Shown: positions 55,653 through 63,572 of the stretch, one piece after another
Numbering within the stretch: position 1 is the first letter of the stretch
Layout: every line of letters starts with the position of its first letter
Assembly: GCA_013285445.1 (NCBI GenBank)
Contig: CP053448.1
Location: 1,178,001 to 1,242,000 of the forward strand
Source of the DNA: Pseudomonadota bacterium
GTDB taxonomy: Bacteria; Pseudomonadota; Gammaproteobacteria; Xanthomonadales; Wenzhouxiangellaceae
Direction of reading: 5' to 3'
Length of the DNA stretch: 64,000 nt
Program-made: the position numbers and the translations under genes
Notes under the pieces: model-generated
What the model was told of the DNA's origin: nothing
The model's database searches: none
The model's input: only the letters and a program-made list of their open reading frames with translations

Positions 55653-56206
55653 GGAGGGCCCTCGTGAACGGACCGGGGATAAGATGATTCTCGAGTCTGC
55701 ATCAGAATTTGGCACTTGTATGCAACCTGCCGAAAAGCCGCTCGACGTACCGGCTGCGACCCTGTGCCGGGCGCGGACGCTTGGGCGAGTCTCCGTCAAA
55801 GCTTGTCGACTTCTTCAGCGCCGCGCATAGGAAGTATGCGCCTCCGATTGCTTGATTTCCAGCGGTATCCGAAGCCGTTCCCCACCGACTTTTGACTCCG
55901 GTTGCAGGTCGAATTTGGTCGACGCCACAGAGGAAAGGGCATATTTGATGACCTGTCAATTAGCGGACAGCGCTCTTGACTGGATATTTGAACTGCCCGC
56001 TGACAAAGGGATTGACGGCATGTGTGAAGCGCCGGGACTGCTGCTCAACGAGGTCATGACGCTCGGGCAGCAATCGGACTGGACGGGGCAAACGACAGGG
56101 GAAATTAGTTTCGAAGGGCGATCGATCGGTCAAGCGGGGCGTTCAAATAATGTGTGTCCCTGATTTCGCCTTTACTGCCGCAGGCGGTCAAGGACGCTGG
56201 TTCTTA
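55653..56206. other. Noncoding/remnant region downstream of the island genes
   Basis: No credible gene. A perfect hairpin GCGCATA-GGAAG-TATGCGC is at 55823-55841. Short open frames on either strand (for example 55855-56160) have no ribosome site and match nothing I know. The subtilase promoter should lie in 55.66-55.75 kb, but no clear hexamers are seen. Confidence 0.5.
56065..56156. repeat. Right copy of the ~92-bp direct repeat (mate at 50881-50973)
   Basis: Same orientation as the left copy, sharing AATCGGACTGGA, CGATCGGTCAAGCGGGGC and TTCAAATAATGTGTG with scattered substitutions. A third, partial copy of the first ~40 bases (AAAATCGGGCTGGAAG ... GCGGGAATCAG) lies at 56430-56471. Confidence 0.85.
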
Positions 56207-56450
56207 GGCGCTTACTGATCAGCTGGAGTTCGAGGCGACCGACTTTTCCACCCCAGACACGGGTACCGACGACGAGATCGATAGCGACGTCACGCTAATC
56301 GACCGTACCGATGCGTTTACCTACACCAGTGGAACCGTCGACCTGAGTCGCGATGCCGGGTTGACTTCGGTCGACATTGTTTTTGCCGACCATTTCGAGC
56401 TGGCAGGCGTACGCCATCAACCCGTCGGCAAAAATCGGGCTGGAAGATAA
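56207..56450 (+). pseudogene. C-terminal fragment of an SdrD-B-like, FESG-tailed exported protein
   Basis: The open frame between TAG (56204-56206) and TAA (56448-56450) has no start codon. It reads QLEFEATDFSTPDTGTDDEIDSD, then TSGTVDLSRDAGL, the end of an SdrD_B/Cna-B-like repeat. VDIVFADHFELAG then resembles the FADGFESG-type C-terminal tail. The rest of the gene is missing. It is a relic of a second exported protein next to the island edge. Confidence 0.55.
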
Positions 56451-56534
56451 AAGCGGCAGGCGGGAATCAGCCCCGAGGGCGCGGCACCCAATGAACGGAG
56501 GCCGCGCCTTTTTCAAGGCCGCAGGCAGCGGCGC

Positions 56535-57713
56535 TTATACGCGCTCGAAGATGCCGGCCGCGCCCATGCCGGTGCCGATGCACATGGTGACCATGGCGTA
56601 GCGCTGGTTGCGGCGCTGCAGGCCGTGGATCGCCTTGGCCGACAGGATCGCGCCGGTCGCGCCCAGCGGGTGGCCCAGGGCGATGGCGCCGCCGAGCGGG
56701 TTGACCTTGTCGGGGTCGAGCCCGGTGGTGCGGATCACCGCCAGGGCCTGGGCGGCGAAGGCCTCGTTGAGCTCGATCCAGTCGAGCTCGTCCATGCCGA
56801 TGCCGGTCTGCTTGAGCACCTTCGGGATGGCCTCGATCGGGCCGATGCCCATGACCTCCGGCGGCACGCCGGCGACCGAGAAGCCGCGGAACACGGCCAG
56901 GGGCTTGAGGTTGAGTTCCTTGAGAACCCGCTCGGAGACCAGGATCAGCGCCCCGGCGCCGTCGGACATCTGCGAGCTGGTACCGGCGGTGACCGTGCCC
57001 CTGGCGTCGAACACCGTCCTGAGCTTGCCCAGCGCTTCCGGCGTGGTATCGCGGCGCGGACCCTCGTCGGTGTCGACCACCGTTTCGATTTCCCGCACGG
57101 TGCCGTCGGGGCCGGGCACGCGGTTGGTCACCGTGACCGGGCGGATTTCGGTGAACTCGCCGCCGTCGATGGCGGCAATCGCCTTCTGGTGCGATTGATA
57201 GCCAAACTGGTCCTGGTCCTCGCGCGAGACCTCCCACTTCCGGGCCACCTTCTCGGCTGTGATGCCCATGCCGTAGGCAATCGCGACGTTGTCGTCTTCG
57301 AACACCTTCGGGTTCATGGCCACCTTGTGGCCCATCATCGGCACCATGGTCATGGTCTCGGTGCCGCCGGCGATCATCACGTCGGCCTCGCCCAGGCGAA
57401 TGCGGTCGGCGGCCATGGCAATGGTCTGCAGGCCCGAGGAGCAGAAGCGGTTGACGGTCACGCCCGGCACGGTGTCGGGCAGGCCGGCGAGCAGGGTGCC
57501 GATGCGCGCGACGTTCATGCCCTGTTCGGCCTCCGGCATGGCGCAGCCGACGATCACGTCCTCGACCCGGGCCGGGTCGAGCTCGGGCACTTCGGCCAGC
57601 GATTCGCGGATGACGTGCGCCAGCATGTCGTCCGGGCGGTAATTCCTGAAAGCGCCCTTGAACGCCCGGGCGACGGGGGTGCGGACGGCAGAGACTACGT
57701 ATGCGTTGCTCAT
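56535..57713 (-). CDS. fadA: Acetyl-CoA C-acyltransferase (3-ketoacyl-CoA thiolase)
   Basis: Last step of beta-oxidation. 392 residues. Nucleophile Cys in VNRFCSSGLQTIAMAADRI, ELNEAFAAQAL, GGAIALGHPLGATGA and the second catalytic Cys in MCIGTGMGAAGIFERV. Third gene of the minus-strand fatty-acid cluster, separated from the multifunctional enzyme by a repeat-filled 100-bp spacer. Confidence 0.97.
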   Translation of the reverse strand: MSNAYVVSAVRTPVARAFKGAFRNYRPDDMLAHVIRESLAEVPELDPARVEDVIVGCAMPEAEQGMNVARIGTLLAGLPDTVPGVTVNRFCSSGLQTIAMAADRIRLGEADVMIAGGTETMTMVPMMGHKVAMNPKVFEDDNVAIAYGMGITAEKVARKWEVSREDQDQFGYQSHQKAIAAIDGGEFTEIRPVTVTNRVPGPDGTVREIETVVDTDEGPRRDTTPEALGKLRTVFDARGTVTAGTSSQMSDGAGALILVSERVLKELNLKPLAVFRGFSVAGVPPEVMGIGPIEAIPKVLKQTGIGMDELDWIELNEAFAAQALAVIRTTGLDPDKVNPLGGAIALGHPLGATGAILSAKAIHGLQRRNQRYAMVTMCIGTGMGAAGIFERV

Positions 57714-57743
57714 GGTTTTGAGTCCTTGGATATCTGATTGATT

Positions 57744-57812
57744 CGGGTTCCGGTTTCCGGGTTCCGGGTTCCGGGCGGGCTCCGGAAACCGGAACCCGGA
57801 ACCCGGAACCCG
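57744..57812. repeat. Inverted heptamer repeat between fadB-type gene and thiolase gene
   Basis: A tract of GGGTTCC/GGTTTCC units on the left, GGGCGGGC in the centre and GGAAACC/GGAACCC units on the right, all 7 bp, makes a 69-bp imperfect palindrome able to form a very stable hairpin. It starts 30 bases upstream of the thiolase ATG. The GGGTTCCGGGCGGGC core also occurs (inverted) at the serS-serC spacer. Confidence 0.88.
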
Positions 57813-57813
57813 T

Positions 57814-60183
57814 TCAATTCCTCAACGGCTTGCCGGTCTTGAGCATGTGGGCCACGCGTTCCTGGGTTTTCTCCATCGCGGCCAGTTCCAGGAAGTGATC
57901 GCGTTCGAGGCGGTGGATCCATGCCTCGTCGACCGTCGATCCGCGATCGATCTCGCCGCCGCAGATGACGGTGGCGATGCGCGAGCCGATCTCGTAGTCG
58001 TGCTCGGAGATGAAGCGGCCCTCGAGCATGTTGACCAGCAGCATCTTGAGCGTGGCGATGCCGACATCGCCGGCGGCCGGGAACTTGCGGCCGGCCAGCG
58101 GCGGGCGGTAGCCGGCGGCGGCCAGGGCGCGCACCTCGTGGTGGGCGGCGTGCAGCAGCTCGTGCTCGTGCAGCACGATGCGATCGTGCTCGCGCAAATA
58201 GCCCATCTCGCGCGCTTCCATGGCCGAGCCGGCCACCTGGCCCATGGCGATCTGCTTGTAGCGCTTCTCGAGCAGGGGATAGGTGTCGCCGGCCTTGACG
58301 TCGTCGACGATCTGCATGGCCAGTGTGCCGAGTCCGCCGCCGGCCGGCAGCAGGCCGACGCCGGCCTCGACCAGGCCCATGTAGCTTTCCAGGTGGGCCA
58401 CTCGGGTGGCGGTATGCATGGCCAGCTCCAGCCCGCCGCCCAGGGCCAGGCCGCGCACCGCCGCGACCGTGGGCACGTTGGCGTAGCGCAGGCGCAGGTT
58501 GGCCGCCTGGAAGCCGGCGACCAGTTCGCGCACGCTGTCGTAATCGCCCTTCTGGATGGCTTCGGCGGCGGCCTTGAGATTGGCGCCGGCCGAGAACGGT
58601 CCGTTGGGCTGCCAGATGACCAGGCCCTCGAAGCCGGCTTCGGCCCGGTCAACGGCTTCGTTGAGTCCGGCAACCACGCCGTGGTCGATGACCGCCATCT
58701 TCGACTTCAGGCTGGCGATGAGCACGTCGTCGTGCAGCGTCCACAGGCGGATCGAGTCGTCCTCGTGCACGGTGGTGCCGGACTCGGTCTTTTCGCCGAG
58801 CAGGCGCACCGGCTGGTACTGTCGCTGGAACACCGGCAGGTCGGGGCGCGGCAGGTAGCGGCCCTGGTCGGCCGACCAGGAGCCCTGCGGCGAATGCGCG
58901 CCCTCGATCTCGGTGACCCAGCCGGGCAGTTTCGCGTCGACGCCGGTCTTGCCGGCTTCGATGTCGCGTTCGACCAGCTCGGCCATCTGCTGCCAACCGG
59001 CCGACTGCCAGACCTCGAAGGGCCCGAGCTTCCAGCCGTAGCCCCAGCGAATGGCGAGATCCACTTCGCGGGCGCTGTCGGCGATCTCGCCGAGGAAATA
59101 GGCGCAGTAGTGGAACAGGTCGCGGTGGATCAACCACAGGAATTCGCTGTGCGCGTTCTCGCACTTGGCCAGCTCGGCCAGCTTCTCGCCGGGGTCGCGG
59201 ATCGCCAGCACCTTCTGCACCGCCTCGGGCAGCGTGTAGTCGCTGTCGCGGTAATCGCCCGCCTTCGGGTCGAACACGCGGATGGCCTTGCCTTCCTTGC
59301 GGAATACGCCGGCGCCGGCCTTCTGGCCGAGCGCGCCGTTGTCGACCAGGGTCGACAGCCAGCCGGGCACCCGGAACCAGTCGTGCCAGGGGTCGTCTTC
59401 GAGCTGGTTTTTCATGGTGCCAATGACATTGGCCATGGTGTCGAGCCCGACCACGTCGGCCAGGCGGAAGGTGGCGCTCTTGGGCCGGCCGATGGCCGGG
59501 CCGGTCAGCGCGTCGACGGTGTCGAAACCGAGCCCCAGGCGCTCGGCGTGGTGCATGACCGACAGCATGGTGAACATGCCGACGCGGTTGCCGATGAAGT
59601 TGGCGGTGTCGCGGGCGCGCACCACGCCCTTGCCCAGGTTGCGGGTCAGGAAGTCCTCGAGCAGGTCCATGACCTTCTTGTCGGTGCCGGCATGCGGAAT
59701 CAGCTCGACCAAGTGCATGTAGCGCGGTGGGTTGAAGAAGTGCACGCCGCAGAAGCGGCCGCGCAGGTTTTCCGGCAGCACTTCGGCCAGGTCGGTGATC
59801 GACAGCCCCGAGGTGTTGGTCGCAAAGATCGCGCCGTTCCTGACGTGCGGGGCGAGCTTGCCGTAGAGGTCGCGCTTGATGTCCATGCGCTCGGCCACGG
59901 CCTCGATGATGAAGTCACAGTCGGCCAGCTGGTCGAGATCGTCGGCGAAGTTCAGCGGACGGATGAACTCGACCAGGTCCTCGCTGGCCAGCGGCGCGGG
60001 CTTGAGCTTGAGCAGTCTCTGCCGGCCCTGCTCGGCCAGCTTGCTGCGCGGCCCGCCGTCGGAGGGAAGGTCGTAGAGATCGACCGGGATGCCGGCGGCG
60101 GTCAGGTGCGCGGCGATCTGCGCGCCCATCACGCCGGCGCCCAGCACCGCGGCGCGTCGTACTTTGAGCTTGTGATCAGTCAT
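57814..60183 (-). CDS. 3-hydroxyacyl-CoA dehydrogenase / enoyl-CoA hydratase (FadN-type)
   Basis: 789-residue bifunctional beta-oxidation enzyme. Order is dehydrogenase first (NAD motif AAVLGAGVMGAQIAAHLTAAG at about residue 10; VHFFNPPRYMHLVELIPHAGT; NFIGNRVG), then hydratase (about 480-700, with NGPFSAGANLKAAAEAI and VRGLALGGGLELAMHTATRVAH). This is the reverse of E. coli FadB and matches the FadN type. It pairs with the thiolase downstream. Confidence 0.95.
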   Translation of the reverse strand: MTDHKLKVRRAAVLGAGVMGAQIAAHLTAAGIPVDLYDLPSDGGPRSKLAEQGRQRLLKLKPAPLASEDLVEFIRPLNFADDLDQLADCDFIIEAVAERMDIKRDLYGKLAPHVRNGAIFATNTSGLSITDLAEVLPENLRGRFCGVHFFNPPRYMHLVELIPHAGTDKKVMDLLEDFLTRNLGKGVVRARDTANFIGNRVGMFTMLSVMHHAERLGLGFDTVDALTGPAIGRPKSATFRLADVVGLDTMANVIGTMKNQLEDDPWHDWFRVPGWLSTLVDNGALGQKAGAGVFRKEGKAIRVFDPKAGDYRDSDYTLPEAVQKVLAIRDPGEKLAELAKCENAHSEFLWLIHRDLFHYCAYFLGEIADSAREVDLAIRWGYGWKLGPFEVWQSAGWQQMAELVERDIEAGKTGVDAKLPGWVTEIEGAHSPQGSWSADQGRYLPRPDLPVFQRQYQPVRLLGEKTESGTTVHEDDSIRLWTLHDDVLIASLKSKMAVIDHGVVAGLNEAVDRAEAGFEGLVIWQPNGPFSAGANLKAAAEAIQKGDYDSVRELVAGFQAANLRLRYANVPTVAAVRGLALGGGLELAMHTATRVAHLESYMGLVEAGVGLLPAGGGLGTLAMQIVDDVKAGDTYPLLEKRYKQIAMGQVAGSAMEAREMGYLREHDRIVLHEHELLHAAHHEVRALAAAGYRPPLAGRKFPAAGDVGIATLKMLLVNMLEGRFISEHDYEIGSRIATVICGGEIDRGSTVDEAWIHRLERDHFLELAAMEKTQERVAHMLKTGKPLRN

Positions 60184-60225
60184 TTCGTGTCTCTTCCATC
60201 AGGTTCGTTTTGAAAATCTCTGAAA

Positions 60226-60291
60226 CGCAAAGCAGCAAAGGTCGCGAAGTCTGTCATCGGGCGGTTTCTCTGCCTTCTTCGCTGCTTTGCG
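60226..60291. repeat. Inverted repeat between fadE and the FadN-type gene
   Basis: CGCAAAGCAGC (60226-60236) and GCTGCTTTGCG (60281-60291) are perfect complements across a 44-base loop that also contains GTCGCGAAG/CTTCTTCGC-like segments. It fills the 140-bp spacer upstream of the FadN-type gene and could be a mobile intergenic repeat or an attenuation structure. Confidence 0.65.
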
Positions 60292-60322
60292 TCTTCGCGA
60301 TTGAAAGGTCTATTGAGGATAC

Positions 60323-62761
60323 TCAGCTGGCCTTGGCGACCGGCGGCTGCATGGCTTGCCGGCCACCGATTTCCTCGGGCGTGAATTCGTCGACGGCGAT
60401 GACTTTCGCCGTCAGTTCCTGGGCGCGCCGAAGGTCAGCGCCCTGCTCCTCGGTGATGACGCCGGCGGCGACGGCCTTGGCGACCAGCGCGTCAACGCTG
60501 AGGGGGCTGGGCACCATCTTGAGCGCGTTGCGCAGGGCAGTTTCTGCCGGCGCGGCCCTGAGTACGGCGGCAAAGGCCTTGAGAAGAAGGCCGGTTCCAT
60601 CGTCGGCATTCGACTGGTAGGCGCCGTCGATCAGCCGCTCGCGCGCCGGCGAGTGTTCCTGCATCAGGCGGGCGATGGCCTGGCCGGTCCGGTCGTCGAC
60701 CGGATGTTGCCTGCGGCCCCAGGGGAAGAGCTTGAGCCGCAGCAGCCTGCCGAGCGCGGGAATCGGAAAGTTGCGCAGCACGGCCAGCAGGGCGTTTTCA
60801 ACCTGGTGGAGGCTGTCGCAGACCGACCATTGAACCAGAGGCAGGTCTTCTTCCGGGCGGCCGTCGTCCTCGTAGCGTCGCAGTGCCGCCGAGGCCATGT
60901 ACAGGTGCGCCAGGGCGTCGGCCAGGCGACCGGACAGCGTTTCCTTGAATTTGAACTTGCCGCCGAGAATCAGCAGACAAAGATCGGCGATCAGCGTAAA
61001 GGCAGCGCTGAGCCGGTTGATCTGTCGATAGTGCCGGGCGGTCGCGCCGGACACGGGGCTGCGACTGAGCCAGCCGCCGGTCAGGGCCAGCAGCGGGGCG
61101 CGCACGAAGTTGGACAGCAGGAAACCGATATGGCCAAACAGGGCGCGATCGAAGGCCTTGGGGTCATCATCGGCGGCTGATTCCATTTCCTTGATCAGCC
61201 AGGGATGGCAGCGGATCGCGCCCTGTCCGAACACGATCATCGAGCGGGTCAGGATATTGGCACCCTCGACCGTGATCGCCACCGGGATCGATTGCCATGG
61301 AATCGAGAGGTAGTTGTTGGGGCCTTCGACCACGGCCTTGCCGCCGTGGACGTCCATGGCGTCGTTGAGCACCCGGCGGTTGCCCTCGGTCAGGTAGGCC
61401 TTGAGGATGGCCGAGAGTACCACCGGCTTCTCGCCGTGATCGAGCGCACTCAGGGTCAGCTTGTGGGCCGCTTCCATTCGGTAGGTCTCACCGCCGATGC
61501 GGGCCAGCGGCTCCTCGATGCCCTCGAACTGGCCGATCGGCTGCTTGAACTGATAGCGCACGCGCGCATAGGCGCCGGTCGTCATGCTGGCCAGTTTTCC
61601 GTTGGCCACGCTCTGGGCCGGCAGCGAGATGGCGCGGCCGGCGGCCAGGCAGTGCATCAGCATGCGCCAGCCCTGGCCAATGCGTTCGGCGCCGCCAATG
61701 ATCCAGTCGAGTGGAATGAACACGTCCTTGCCGCGGGTCGGCCCGTTGAGGAAGATGCTGCCGCCGGGCAGGTGCCGGTCGCCGATCTCCACGCCTGGCG
61801 TTTGGGTCGGGATCAGGGCGCAGGTGATGCCGAGGTGTTCCGGACCGCCCAGCAGTCCGTCGGGATCCCGCGCCTTGAACGCCAGGCCAAGTACCGTGGC
61901 GATCGGTGCAAGTGTGATGTAACGTTTGTCCCAGCTCACGCGCAGGCCCAGCACGTCCTCGCCGTTGTGCCGGCCCTTGCAGACAATGCCCTCGTCGGGC
62001 ATGGAGGCGGCATCCGATCCCGCCAGCGGCGAGGTCAGAGCGAAACAGGGGATGTCCTCACCCCTGGCCAGGCGGGGCAGGTAGTGGTTTTTCTGGGCGT
62101 CGGTGCCAAAGTGCATCAGCAACTCGCCGGGGCCGAGCGAGTTGGGCACCATCACCGATACGGCTGCCGAAAGGCTGCGCGTGGCGATCTTGGTCACCAC
62201 CGCGCCGTTGCCCTGGGCGGAAAAACCCAGCCCGCCGTATTCCTCCGGAATGATCATGCTCAGGAAGCGTTTCTCGCGAATGTAGCGCCAGGCTTCTTCG
62301 GGCAGATCCTTGAGCTCGTGGTTGATCTGCCACTCGTCGAGCATGGCGCACAACTCCTCGACCTCGTTGTCGAGAAACGCCTGTTCGTCGGGAGAGAGCG
62401 TCGGCTTGTCGATCCCGAACAACTTCTTCCAGCGCGGCCGGCCGGAAAACAGTTCGGCGTCCCACCAGACCGTGCCGGCGTCCAGCGCTTCGCGCTCGGT
62501 GTCTGAGATCGGCGGCAGCACCGACTTGAACCAGCCGAACAGACGATTGGATAGGAGCGCCCGGCGCAGCGGCGTGATCGCGACCACGGTCAGCCCGACC
62601 GTCGCTATCGCGTAGAGCGTGATGACCGGCCACGGGGACGCCAGCCAGATGATTCCGGTCAGCGCGGCAATCGCCAGCAGAGCGGCCAGCCAGGACGGGC
62701 TGCGATACCAGGCCAGCGCAAGCAGACCGACGATAAGGGCGATGATCAACAACCAGGTCAT
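60323..62761 (-). CDS. fadE: Acyl-CoA dehydrogenase FadE
   Basis: Flavoprotein catalysing the first beta-oxidation step at the membrane. 812 residues, as in E. coli FadE. Two or three N-terminal membrane helices (MTWLLIIALIVGLLALAWY, LAALLAIAALTGIIWLA, VITLYAIATVGLTVVAI), then IPEEYGGLGFSAQGNGAVVTKIATRS, FALTSPLAGSDAASMPDEG and the FadE-specific C-terminal DUF1974 region (LNDAMDVHGGKAVVEGPNNYL onward). Its ATG overlaps the TetR gene stop by 4 bp. Confidence 0.97.
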   Translation of the reverse strand: MTWLLIIALIVGLLALAWYRSPSWLAALLAIAALTGIIWLASPWPVITLYAIATVGLTVVAITPLRRALLSNRLFGWFKSVLPPISDTEREALDAGTVWWDAELFSGRPRWKKLFGIDKPTLSPDEQAFLDNEVEELCAMLDEWQINHELKDLPEEAWRYIREKRFLSMIIPEEYGGLGFSAQGNGAVVTKIATRSLSAAVSVMVPNSLGPGELLMHFGTDAQKNHYLPRLARGEDIPCFALTSPLAGSDAASMPDEGIVCKGRHNGEDVLGLRVSWDKRYITLAPIATVLGLAFKARDPDGLLGGPEHLGITCALIPTQTPGVEIGDRHLPGGSIFLNGPTRGKDVFIPLDWIIGGAERIGQGWRMLMHCLAAGRAISLPAQSVANGKLASMTTGAYARVRYQFKQPIGQFEGIEEPLARIGGETYRMEAAHKLTLSALDHGEKPVVLSAILKAYLTEGNRRVLNDAMDVHGGKAVVEGPNNYLSIPWQSIPVAITVEGANILTRSMIVFGQGAIRCHPWLIKEMESAADDDPKAFDRALFGHIGFLLSNFVRAPLLALTGGWLSRSPVSGATARHYRQINRLSAAFTLIADLCLLILGGKFKFKETLSGRLADALAHLYMASAALRRYEDDGRPEEDLPLVQWSVCDSLHQVENALLAVLRNFPIPALGRLLRLKLFPWGRRQHPVDDRTGQAIARLMQEHSPARERLIDGAYQSNADDGTGLLLKAFAAVLRAAPAETALRNALKMVPSPLSVDALVAKAVAAGVITEEQGADLRRAQELTAKVIAVDEFTPEEIGGRQAMQPPVAKAS

Positions 62762-63397
62762 GATGTTGCCTCCAGAGTGCGGCGGGCACTTTCGGAATGT
62801 TGGTTTTCGAGACTGCCGCGCAGGCCGGCAGCGGCAAACTGCACCAGCTCGGCGGCGATGATTCGGGTGTCTTTCAGTGCTGATTCGGCCATGGTCAGCG
62901 TCAATGCCGCGACAATGAAATCAAGCTGCTGCCTCAGCCGGCTTCGTTCCGCCCCCCGGCAGCGCCTGGCCGACCGCTTCGGCGAAGCGGCGCATAACGT
63001 GGGCGTATTCCTGCCGCATGGCGGCCTGCAGGGCCGTATCGCGGTCGGCGAAGGCGCGCAGCAGCAGCTGCATGAAACGCTGCCCTTCGGCATCGCCGCC
63101 GCGCGTGAACTCAAGGGCCGGTTGCACGAACGCATCGAGCACGGCCTCCAGGTTCGGGCGGCCCCGGTCGTTTTCCAGGGCGTCAAGGCGTTCGAGCCGG
63201 GCCGCGTTGAGGGCATCGAGGCGGCGCCGGAAAAGGGCCAGCATCAGCGCTTGCTTGGAGCCGAAGTGATAGTTGACGGCGGCCAGATTGGCCCCGGCGT
63301 CCTGGGTGATCTGGCGCAGCGTTGTCGGATGAAAACCCTGCTCGGCAAACAGCTGTTCGGCGGCGTCCAGGATTCGGTCACGGGTTGAAACGGACAA
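62758..63397 (-). pseudogene. TetR/PsrA-like fatty-acid regulator with a poly-G frameshift
   Basis: From a TTG at 63397: MSVSTRDRILDAAEQLFAEQGFHPTTLRQITQDAGANLAAVNYHFGSKQAL is a PsrA-type helix-turn-helix domain. PsrA senses long-chain acyl-CoA and represses fad genes in Pseudomonas. The reading stops at 62921, but shifting by one base at the G6 run (62952-62957, read on the minus strand) restores RSRLRQQLDFIVAALTLTMAESALKD and continues to a stop at 62758 coupled to fadE. The full product would be about 212 residues, normal for the family. It could be a real frameshift, slippage control or a base-calling error. Confidence 0.85.
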
Positions 63398-63429
63398 TTG
63401 AAACGCCTGATTTAAACAAACGTTTCAAT
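63385..63429. promoter_or_regulatory. Probable operator of the PsrA-like regulator
   Basis: TTGAAACG occurs at 63385-63392 and 63398-63405 and inverted (CGTTTCAA) at 63421-63428, giving the inverted repeat ATTGAAACG-N15-CGTTTCAAT over the regulator's TTG start. The AAACAAACGTTTC segment resembles PsrA-type AAAC...GTTT boxes. Position and symmetry point to autoregulation and control of the fadE operon. Confidence 0.65.
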
Positions 63430-63572
63430 ACTAATCGCTTACCCGTCCGGACGCAAGCGCAGCACCGAAAAAGCGGTCGGTATCCACGCATTGCCGTGCT
63501 GCGATCGGGTGCTGGCCTGGCCCGGTCTGCGTGCCGGGTGACTAGTGGGCCATGCGGCTAATTAGGTAACAC

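Noticed and set aside
55702..56163. Small open frames on both strands downstream of the island
   Set aside because: No start signals or known domains; they overlap the direct repeat and a hairpin.
57847..60213. 788-codon open frame opposite the FadN-type gene
   Set aside because: High-GC shadow frame; no known domain, and the minus-strand enzyme is full length with all motifs.
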